A program made the translations under genes and the position numbers. Source: Zymoseptoria tritici IPO323 (lineage: Eukaryota; Ascomycota; Dothideomycetes; Mycosphaerellales; Mycosphaerellaceae). From it: DNA of 64,000 bases. The notes below the pieces were generated by a model that saw only the letters and a list, made by a program, of their open reading frames with translations, was not told the DNA's origin and made no database searches. Each line of letters opens with the position of its first letter. Within the stretch, counting starts at the first letter, position 1. The stretch covers positions 1,674,001 to 1,738,000 of the forward strand of contig NC_018214.1 in NCBI RefSeq assembly GCF_000219625.1, in the 5' to 3' direction. Positions 45,641-54,038 of this stretch are shown piece by piece.

Positions 45641-45921
45641 TATAAGGGTCTAAACCGAAGTTACGTATAAAGGTCTAGATCCGAATATATAAAATTCTAA
45701 AGCTACCGAAAAGAAGATCTATCTAGAATAGCGGAACGTCGAGTATAAGCTATATATACGCGTAGCGTCGCTTAGCGTATACGTAGCCTTCTAGTCGGCC
45801 GAAAGGAAGCTTATTCCCGATTCGGCCTAGTAGATTTCTAAACCGGCGTTCGTCCGTTAGGCGTTAGCCTAGGCATCGGTATCGGTATAGCCGATATAGC
45901 CTTAGGTACTAGCCTCTAATA
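45641..45921 (-). repeat. Gypsy 5' LTR
   Basis: 281 bp, partner of 39661-39941; followed by the GCTAC duplication at 45922. Confidence 0.9.
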
Positions 45922-46556
45922 GCTACTACTAGTTATAAAACTTACGTATAATCGGTCGTAAGTCCTTCGACGCGAACGAGTTGTTATACTATAAGAGAGC
46001 GCGGTTTTTAAGCCTTAATAACGCCTCTAATAATACGGATATCTCCTTATTAGACTAGCGACTAAGCCGTAGAAGGTTACTACTATATTCGACCTACCTC
46101 TTCTACTTCTTCCGCGGCTTCTTCTTACTCTTACTCTTACTAGATCTAGGCACTACTACTACCTTATCTTCCTTATTATTAGTCTCGTTCTTTACCTTAC
46201 GCTTACGACCGGAGGCTAGCTCCTTACCCTTCTTCTTCTATAGTGTTAGCTCGGCTAGTATTGCGAATAGTATATATATAAGGACTAGATTACTATACGT
46301 ATATAACGCGCTCGGCAACGCGATATTGCTACGGACTCGGAAGGTTTATAACTATTCCCTTTATAGCATCGCACGGACTAAAGACATAGCTATTCTTATA
46401 CTATAGTATATAAGAATAGCAAAACTACTAGGACAGCTATTTACTAACCTTATATAGATATAGAGCAGCGAGATTAAGCGTGCACAAATTAACTAGTTAA
46501 TTTATAGCGACGGTAAGGTAAACGGTTGTAAGAATGGCCATTATCTCGCGTTTTCA

Positions 46557-46594
46557 CCAGATAACTGATTCTTGAGCAGGAGGTAAACGCACCC
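46557..46594 (-). repeat. Right Harbinger TIR (unmutated)
   Basis: Contains AGGAGGTAAACGCACCC at its outer end and keeps CpA/TpG pairs, unlike the left TIR. Confidence 0.82.
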
Positions 46595-48088
46595 TGACTG
46601 AGGGGTTTCATTCGCCTGTACTTTCCGTCCGGTGAATGAGATCGCCTTCCAAGGAGTGCGAGTCGTCGCTTGCTTTCCACGTGCCTGGCTGACGGCGTCT
46701 ACAATCCGTCCTGCTAAACCTGCATGTACAACCACCAAATCGTCCAGGTACTCTACACTGACGATAGCCCCACGGCTATGGGGATGTGCAGGGCACTGCT
46801 CCGTGTATGTACTCTCACACTGCGTTCGATGCCAAATGCCGATCGCACAGATCCGCAACGGTATTCGTTCCTGCGTTGCCGAAGCGTGCTCGCTTCCAGG
46901 GTATTGTCACTAGTCGCTCCAACGGGGTTTCGGGGTTTCCAATACTCTGGTTAGACGACCGATGCCCCAGTCGGTTCCCTGTGCCCGAAGAGTGCCCGTG
47001 TGCATGGGAAGGGAGGAGCGTGGGGGCAAATCTCCAAATTGGGAAACAGTAGCGACTAGCGATGTCGAAGATGCGGACAAGCAACCGAAGTCGGCCGTCG
47101 GTGCATGAATGTTGCTGAGCGCCATAGAACGCTCGAGGATGTCGTGGTTGTTGAACTCGCAAGGTGAGCACTAGTGAGTAGACGCAGGTTGGAGTTGAAG
47201 CGCAGCCGGCCTTCCTCGAGCAGAGCCCACTTCAGAGACAAGGTATGAATGAAGTCCGCGGCGTCCACGAGGCCGGTAACAAGAAAGTTTATCATGAGCG
47301 GGAGTATACGTGATAAAAGTTCTCGTTCCCTAGGAGACGAGTTAGATGGCCGCGGTCGCTATACCAGTCGCATTCTGTTCCATTAGAGTAAAGATTAAGA
47401 ATACGGCAATATTCCGTGGCATGCTTCGCGAGGCATACTCCGAGAACCGTGAGGCCGATGCCAGTGATCCAGGAGAGAACTAGGACCGCGATGCAGCATA
47501 CTCGAGTTGTCGGACATCGATTGAGTGGAACTTGAAGCGGTCCTAGATCGTCGTGATCCAGCACCTCGATCGGGGCGGAAGCATAGCCAGCTTTCGAGCT
47601 CCTGGTGCACAGGATTCATGTAATCTCGGTATGGCATAAATAACAAGTCGCATGGACAGCCGACGGCATGGCCCATTTCTATCATGGCCAACAGAGAGGG
47701 CGGCTGTGCTGAAGTATCGTGCCGGGCTGCAACTCTCACGGAGGCGCAAGTGGCGGTCGACCGAGCCGTCTAATAAGGTAGTTGTTGGATGGCGTGACAA
47801 TTCAGCCTTGCCGACACCGAAGTCTGCCGCTTCTTGAGAAAGAGTGCCCTGTGTTTTGATCAGGACATGCCGGAAGACTGCCACCGAGGTATTGCAAGCT
47901 GTGATCGCAAGACCCTGCTCGTTGGAAGAGACCGGATGTTGGAAGTCAAGAGAAATTCTAGTAATGGAACAGTGAAGTCGGCGCTGGCGTAGTGTCCCTT
48001 CAGGAGTCAAGTTCTTGGCACTGAGGGCGCCATCGTGCTCATACAAACAAAGAATGCGTTGCTGTTAGACATGACAAGCTTCCACATG
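46595..48088. other. Gene-poor flank right of the transposon block
   Basis: Normal-composition DNA with several overlapping minus-strand frames. Only the 47056-47564 stretch looks like former coding sequence (see separate entry). The rest, including the 47543-48046 frame, shows no recognisable domain. Confidence 0.45.
47056..47564 (-). pseudogene. Truncated fungal membrane-protein gene fragment
   Basis: Two adjoining frames. The first (47564-47292) has a hydrophobic helix, CCIAVLVLSWITGIGLTVLG, then sequons and Cys. The second (47295-47056) has VDAADFIHTLSLKWALLEEG and RLRFNSNLRLLTSA. The latter motif (HTLSLRWAL..E.RL.FN.N.RL.T) belongs to an uncharacterised fungal multi-pass membrane family, from memory. 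The two frames overlap without a good intron between them, and nothing of the C-terminal half follows before the Harbinger end at 46594. Either a frameshifted relic or an exon structure I could not solve. Confidence 0.35.
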
Positions 48089-49811
48089 TCAAGTCACGTC
48101 ATATAGCCGAACATCGTCGAATCCATCAGGCGCAGACGCCTTGCGCACAGGTCCATAAGTCAAGCCAAGCGACCGCTTCATCTCCCCCATGCTGTACGCA
48201 TGACCAGCTCGTAGCTCCGCCCTGAGCCTTCGAAATCGCCGCCCGTGCTGCTTACGGAAGGTCTGCGCTCGAGATGGTGGATACTTATACGCCGATACGC
48301 GAGCCTCCGCGCTGAGAGAGCCCATGTAGGACTCCAGAACCTTGGACGGCATGCTGTCAGCTTTGTCTTTGCCGATCTCGGCTTGGATCTCGCTGGCGTA
48401 GTCCAGGATGTCGCGGTGGAGGGAGAAGTCTTGATGCACGCGGTTCACCTGGCTGTTGAGGTAGATGTCGAGGTTCAGGGTAAGGAGGACTGTGAGGAAG
48501 ATGGTGGTTGCCATGCAGAATGTGAAGAGCAGGAGGGAGGAAAATCCCCATTGGTAGGTCTCCAGTGTCTGGCATGTGGATACTTTCTCTAGCCAGTGCT
48601 CGTCGAGGATTTGCTCGTTCTCGTCCAGGTACAGGTGTGTTTGATTCTCGGAGTGTAGCGGAGGGGCTTTGAGGGAGTGCGTATAATTCGCAATGGTGAT
48701 TTTGCTAGTCGTACAATGCCTCCACCGCAATGCGCCGTACCTCGAGGCATACGGGGACGCTAATCGAGAATCCGGAGGCGTCTGGTTGAAGAAGTAATCT
48801 ATTGTGAACAGGTCTGATACTTCTGTCGGTGCGTAGCGGCCACTCCAGACATCAACATAATCAACATACGCCGTGTCATTGGAGCGCAGTGTGCCGTTGC
48901 CTTCGTTCTCGGAGCTTCTGTACGTGGAATTGCACGCGCCTGCAAGGGCGGTGTCTGCCGCGGTGTTAGCATCGCACATGCTTGTACAGCACTCCAGAAA
49001 ATGACTCACAATTCCACAGCGGGTAATTTGGGTCGCTCGTAGACCCCCAGACAGTGACTTGCGATGGCAATCCCAGGCGATCAGCGTCGGTAACCACCGC
49101 AGCCGGTACCAACCGCACTTTCGAATAATCCATAAGATTGTTCTCGGAACGATAGAATGGGACCTGTTTGGCCTGGTAACCAGTCATAGCCGATACCAAA
49201 GTCCCGAAGGCCAACAGGTAACTGACAATATAAAGGTAGGCCGAAAGTCTCCAGCTCCACGAGTGTATCATCTCCTTTGCAAGTGCCCACCACGACCACA
49301 CGGAGAAGTGCTCAAAGGTTAGGCTGGTGACCAGGGGCATCCGTAGTGGCCGTTTCTCAAGCAAAGTGAGCAATGACTTTCTCATCGTTGGGTAGACCAA
49401 GATTGCTACCAGCGCTTGACCGCTCCGACCTATGGCAAAGTCCCAGCAGACGTCGATCGCCTTTGCCTGAGGAAAGTTCAGGTTCCCAAATGCCAGCGTG
49501 ATGGAAAGGAACAGCCTTGGATCCCAGTTCTGGTCTTTATGATATCCCAGTGGGGGAATGACTTTGCCATCTGCCGAACATGAGAATATGGAGTTGCTGG
49601 AGCCGCTGTCCGAGTGTGGGAGGGCCCGACTGAAGAAAAGCCCCGTAAAGAGGGCAACGAGGAAAAGGCATATCAGCGGGATGCTGATATGTTCCAGGCA
49701 GCTGTACAGGGCGGTACTCTGCTTGCCGGTTGCTGCTTGCCGGTTGATACAACCCTCATGCTGGAGAGTCGCTGCCGTATGAGGGAGCTGGAGGAGGGCT
49801 TTTGGGCGCAT
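48089..49811 (-). CDS. Fungal multi-pass membrane protein of unknown function
   Basis: Two exons, 49811-49010 and 48939-48089, give 550 residues; ATG 49811. The 70-bp intron (GTGAGT, branch TGCTAAC, CAG) joins YPLWN to CACNSTYRSS in frame. Hydrophobic helices lie near residues 38-60, about 120-145, 185-215 and 415-440. AIDVCWDFAIGRSGQALVA (about 113-131) matches a motif, D-x-x-W-D-x-x-x-G-R-x-G-Q, that I associate with an expanded, uncharacterised family in plant-associated ascomycetes. Between the third helix and the last is a Cys- and sequon-rich loop, probably extracellular. The C-terminal third is charged and likely cytoplasmic. No enzyme motif seen. Confidence 0.7.
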
Positions 49812-50205
49812 GTTCAGGGCGGCTTTTCCTTATTATTAGTCCACGTTGTGCATCCTTCGCGCGAGCCACGGTGCATCCTTCCAGCCACAGTGATATGCAT
49901 CCTTCGCGTCATGCACGATGCAGCAGCCAGCACAGCCAATGAGGCCCCTCTGCTAGCCGACATTACAGTTGGACTGTGGGAAGCTGAGCGACGTGATGGA
50001 GAGCCGCCAGCATTGAGCTTGAAACCCGCATGATTGTTGCCTGCAACGAGAATAGTCGGAAAGAATGATCGCAAGAGGTGACTTGGTTCATGGTGCTGTC
50101 GTAACAAAGAGAGGTGAAGTTCACCGGAGACGGCTCCGCTGCCAGCTTTCGAAACTCGATTGTCTCATGGCAGCTCCAGTCGTCAACGAGACATCACCCT
50201 AAACC
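49812..50205. promoter_or_regulatory. Bidirectional spacer with repeated GCATCCTT
   Basis: 394 bases between divergent starts. GCATCCTTCGCG occurs at 49850 and 49897, and GCATCCTT at 49873, with CAGCCAC/GAGCCAC between; possible regulatory repeats. Confidence 0.4.
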
Positions 50206-50847
50206 ATGTCGATCGACATAAACTCGTCCCAAACCCTCGATATCAAGCTGGCCCTGACTGCTGGCTCCGAGATGTCTCCTCAAGCGGCGACGGTATATTT
50301 CGGTTACGGTTCGAACCTCTGGCAAGACCAGATGCGGCAGCGCTGCCCGACCTCCTCATACATCGGTATTGCTCGTCTGAAAGGATACGAATGGTTCATC
50401 TATGACCGTGGCTACGCCAATATCAAAACCGCCGAGGACAAGACTACCGAGTACAAACATGATTACACTCAAGAGGTGTGGGGTCTTGTGTATCAACTTG
50501 AGCCAGAAGACGAGGAGGATCTGGATATGAACGAGGGCGTTCCTATCGCATATACGAAAGAGCTCTTGAAGTGCGAGCTCTGGGAGGCGAAGCATGGTGA
50601 CAAGCCGGATCGTGGCAAGGATCCAAAGAAGGTCGATATGCTGGTATACATCAATCGCAAGCTCACGACACCAAGCAAGAGCAGAACAGAGTACGTTTAC
50701 CGCATGAACAAGGGCATCAAGGATGCTCTCAAGGAGGGTGTGCCGGAAGAGTATGTCAAGCAGGTCATGCGCAAGTTCATCCCGGAAGTTGAGGACAGCA
50801 GCGTTGCGGAGCTTGCACGAAAGCAGGCGCTAAAGTTCGAGGACTGA
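50206..50847 (+). CDS. Gamma-glutamylcyclotransferase-like protein (GGCT fold)
   Basis: A single-exon protein of 213 residues from ATG 50206. After a 25-residue leader comes VYFGYGSNL (about 31-39), the nucleotide-loop-like signature of GGCT/AIG2 proteins. Then YANI, the VWGLVYQLEPEDEEDLD strand-helix, and NEGVPIAY, where the acid residue corresponds to the catalytic Glu region. The conserved YVYRMNKGI and VPEEYVKQVMRKFIP follow. The family releases 5-oxoproline from gamma-glutamyl amino acids in glutathione turnover. Substrate is not proven by sequence. Its stop is 34 bp from that of the converging transporter gene. Confidence 0.85.
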   Translation: MSIDINSSQTLDIKLALTAGSEMSPQAATVYFGYGSNLWQDQMRQRCPTSSYIGIARLKGYEWFIYDRGYANIKTAEDKTTEYKHDYTQEVWGLVYQLEPEDEEDLDMNEGVPIAYTKELLKCELWEAKHGDKPDRGKDPKKVDMLVYINRKLTTPSKSRTEYVYRMNKGIKDALKEGVPEEYVKQVMRKFIPEVEDSSVAELARKQALKFED

Positions 50848-50881
50848 TGCCGTTCATTGTCTTGCAACCTTCGGTTTTCGA

Positions 50882-52422
50882 CTACAGTGTGTATCGGAAG
50901 TCTGGATGCCTGTCGCCTTTCACGCCGCCATCAAGCAATGCTGCCCTCTCGGCTTCGGTCATTCGCTCTCTCCTCTTATTGACCCGATCGAGGACTCCGA
51001 ACATGATCGCATATCCGACAGAAGCAAGGACAATCGCAGCTACGCTCACGGCATGTCCGACTACATATCTGCCATCACCATTCTTCAGCCGGTAAATCTG
51101 GCCCGCCATGATCCCAGCGCTGTTTCCAATGGTCTGCTGCAATCCGATCGCAGTCGCTCGCTTGTAGTAGCCAGCATTTGAATTGCTGATCCAGGTTACA
51201 TTCAAGCCGACGCAGCAATATATCCCTGTGGCGGTCGCATACGTGGCGAAGTATAGCACGGCGGTATTGCTCATCTCAACGCCCAGCATCATGCAGTAGC
51301 CCACTGCGGTGACCAACGCCAACGGAACCATGAAGAATGCACGCCTGCGAACCAGATCCGAGAAGTATGCTATCGACAGGTAGAAGAAGGATGCCCACAG
51401 GTACACCGGAACCGTCAGGAGCTGGGTGCGGACGCTGCTGAAACCGAAGCCGCGGATGATAGTCGGAAGAAATGTGCTGAAGCCGAAAGAGCATGTGTTG
51501 GCGCAGAATTGGCAAGCCGCGCTTAGCCAGACCTTGGGATCGGTGAAGGCGAGCTTGACCTCTTGACGATCGAAAACCTCGCTCTCGCCTTGGTAGATGG
51601 AGACTTGTTGGTGACGGATTCGCATCAATTTCTTGTCGTCCTCATTCAGCCACCGTGCTGTTTCTGGCGAGTCTGGGAGAAGAGCAAGACATGCGGTTCC
51701 CACTGCAATCGAGATAAGACCCTCAACCAGAAATAGCCACCTCCAGCCGGCCAGCGCACCGCTCAGCCCGGTCAGTCCATATGCTAGCAGACCTCCAAAT
51801 GCGCCAGATAGAGCGGACGCCACGAACAGGTATGAGATCCTCTGGGCCTGTTCCGATGGCTTGTAAAAGGTGCTGAGGTAGAGGGTCAGGCATGGAAATA
51901 ACCCTGACTCAAATGCACCCAGTAGAAGTCGCGTGGCCAAGAGCGTAGCGTAATTCTGCATGAAGGCACTGCCGATGACGACCAAGGACCAACTGATCAC
52001 GAAGAACGGAATAAAGCGAGACGGACGGGCTTTCTTGAGGATGAGAGAGCACGGTATCTCGAAAGCGATGTAGGTGACTGTATGGAAATCGCATTAGCAG
52101 CCGTCGACATTTCAGACATGGGCTGACTTGCCGTAGAACACTGTCACTGCGACGTTGAGCTTGTTGCCATCCAGGTCGAGGTCCTCATTCAGCCCAGCGA
52201 TTGCTGCGTTGCCTGCGCACTTTATTAACTTCTAGTCATTCGTTCTTTCAGATCCTTCATACCAATGTTACTACGATCCAGGTAGGACATCAGGAACAGC
52301 ATGATCATCATCGGTGACAGCCATAGGTCCAGCTTCCTCACGAGACGCCTCTCCCTCGCCGGATCAATCTCGAGATCGCTCACATTGCCTGAGCTAATCA
52401 CTTCCGTTTCGTCAATGCCCAT
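50882..52422 (-). CDS. MFS transporter, anion:cation symporter (Dal5/allantoate) type
   Basis: Exons 52422-52263, 52212-52132 and 52077-50882 give 478 residues. ATG 52422 is the first real start; the frame upstream opens at GTG. Intron 1 (52213-52262) is GT-AG. Intron 2 (52078-52131) begins GCAAGT, a GC-AG intron, needed to join TVFY to VTYIAFEIPCSL. Twelve hydrophobic helices, MSYLDRSNIG after TM1, LLLGAFESGLFPCLTLYLS in TM4 and a large central loop (QVSIYQGESEV) fit the ACS family, which imports allantoate, nicotinate, pantothenate or similar organic anions. The substrate is unknown. It diverges from the FAH gene and may work with it. Confidence 0.87.
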
Positions 52423-52885
52423 TTCGCTGTTATTTCTTCGGGGTGTGATGTTCACAGACTGCGAGACGGTGAGACAATTGTATATGCTAGAGCATCGTAT
52501 CAGATGCAGCCAAGCCTCTCTATCGCCCTATCTCGTGCTGTACCATGCCGAATCTTGCGACGACTTGGCGGTCGGTAGGGCGATGCACAACGGTGGAGCC
52601 GAAGCGGCCAACATTCGACACAGTCCGCGTTAAAGGAATGATCGACAGTGCCGGGCAGCTCGGCGAGAGAGTGTAGATGGCCCGCTTCGGCCAACTGAGC
52701 TCGAAGCAGCACTACTGACGCCGAAGAAAATACAGCGACTCTGCGTCGAAAGACAACTAATACAACTATTCACATGCATTGCGTCCAACAGGCCTGACGG
52801 TATTGTCCGACAATGGAAGGAATCGCAGTGAGTTGCATCTCCATGTCCGTATCAATTGCCGAATACATAGAATGACAACGTTCCG
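52423..52885. promoter_or_regulatory. Bidirectional spacer, transporter and FAH gene
   Basis: 463 bases between divergent starts; only small meaningless frames. A common promoter would allow co-regulation. Confidence 0.45.
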
Positions 52886-53838
52886 ATGCAGTCTTGGAAT
52901 CGTCTGGTCCGCTTCGTCGCCGTTGAGGACCACCTCGAACACATCGGCGAGCCCATCGATCCGGATCTCGACAGTAGGTCGACTCACACGCCTCCCACTC
53001 CGTTGTTCGCACACTCAAGCCATTTGCAGTTGGGGACGCCCTCTCGACCACAACTCCAGCCAAAGTCCGCATCACAACCTCCAGCTCGCCCTTAGATCTC
53101 AACCTGACCTTCACGTCCACAATCCTCACAATCGCGAGTCTGCTCCCTCCCATGTCCCGTTCTGAGATCGGCACGATCCGCTGCATCGGGCTGAACTACC
53201 ACTTGCACGCCAAAGAAATGTCCCTACCAATCCCAACCTATCCGTCTCTGTTCTTTAAGCCGGCGACAGCTCTCGGATGCCCTTCGGCACCGCTCATCAT
53301 CCCACATCAAGCCACCGACGAACAAGCCGACTACGAAGCCGAGCTGGCGTTTGTGATCGGCAAGACATGCCGGAACGTGTGCAAGGCCGACGCCGAGAGA
53401 TACATTTTGGGATACATGTGTTCCAACGACGTGACGGCTCGCAAGTGGCAGTTTGCCGGCAGCAACAGCCAGTGGGGCTATGGCAAAGGTTTCGATGGGT
53501 TCGCACCGATGGGTCCCTGTCTTGTGTCTTCGCGGAAGATCAAGTTGTCTGATCTGGGAATGGTTGAGGTCAGAACGGAGGTGAATGGAGAGGTGTTGCA
53601 GAACGGGCGAGGAGACGATATGATCTTTGGAGTCGCGGAGGTTGTGGAGCATTTGAGTCGAGGGACGACGCTGGAGGCTGGGACGGTAGTTATGTTGGGA
53701 ACGCCGCCTGGAATTGGGGTTAGTAGAGTGCCGCCGAGGTGGTTGAAGGATGGAGATGAGGTGCGGATCGTTGGTAGTCATGGCCTAGGAAGTTTGGTCA
53801 ACCGGGTCGTGTATGAGAAAGGGCCGGAAGACAGGTGA
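52886..53838 (+). CDS. Fumarylacetoacetate hydrolase-family enzyme
   Basis: Two exons, 52886-52973 and 53030-53838, encode 298 residues. The 56-bp intron (GTAGGT...CAG) places MQSWNRLVRFVAVEDHLEHIG, the family's N-terminal strand, in frame with the core. The core has IRCIGLNYHLHAKE (about 102-115), PSLFFKPATAL, DYEAELAFVIG (metal-binding Glu, about 148-158), YMCSNDVTAR with the metal-binding Asp region, and GKGFDGFAPMGP. It ends LGTPPGIGVS...LKDGDEVRI. FAH enzymes are Mg-dependent and hydrolyse or decarboxylate 2,4-diketo acids, e.g. in aromatic catabolism. The exact reaction (acylpyruvase, oxaloacetate decarboxylase, hydratase) is open. Confidence 0.88.
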
Positions 53839-54038
53839 ATGCGCGAGGAGGGATGAGAATGAATTGGAAAGACATTGCATTCATTCATAGCTGAGTGGCG
53901 GTAAGGCCATCCGCAGCTGTAGTCTCATCATGAAGTATTTCCTGTTGGCTGTAGAGTCCTGTACTTCCAATTGACCGACTCCTTCCAACGCCTCGCATTT
54001 TCGTAACAAAATCAGTCAATCATCCCAGCAATCGTCGT

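Larger units (their letters stand above)
39661..45921 (-). mobile_element. Gypsy LTR retrotransposon nested in Harbinger (RIP-degraded)
   Basis: A 6,261-bp element with identical-length 281-bp LTRs at 39661-39941 and 45641-45921, flanked by GCTAC at 39656-39660 and 45922-45926. Read leftward, it has gag near 45600-44600, protease near 44300, RT at about 43500-42900, RNase H about 42800-42400 and integrase about 42000-41000, i.e. Gag-PR-RT-RH-IN, the Ty3/Gypsy order. LTR ends read TATTAGAGG...CCTTATA because RIP has changed the usual TG...CA to TA...TA. CpA and TpG are almost absent throughout. Confidence 0.92.
38800..46260 (-). pseudogene. Second Harbinger reading frame, interrupted by Gypsy
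   Basis: The 5' part lies at about 46260-45927 and the 3' part at about 39655-38800, on the minus strand; joining across the GCTAC duplication continues a charged, Lys/Ser-rich protein. After the junction come VYILYTTYLKYISRQNRYP and VAYYEAYPKYEPFRDN, then an acidic stretch (KDKDERSIKSDDSEGG). Harbinger elements normally carry a Myb/SANT-like partner of the transposase; position fits, but I could not see convincing Myb helices. Stops at Gln codons throughout. Confidence 0.5.
36767..46594 (+). mobile_element. PIF/Harbinger DNA transposon, split by a Gypsy insertion
   Basis: Ends are GGGTGCGTTTACCTCC at 36767 and its exact complement finishing at 46594. The match extends about 38 bases with differences that are mostly C/T or G/A. 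The flanks are TAA on the left and TGA on the right, fitting the 3-bp TNA duplication of Harbinger elements after one RIP change. Removing the 6.27 kb Gypsy leaves about 3.56 kb with two frames: a transposase (+) and a second protein (-), the usual two-gene Harbinger layout. Confidence 0.85.
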
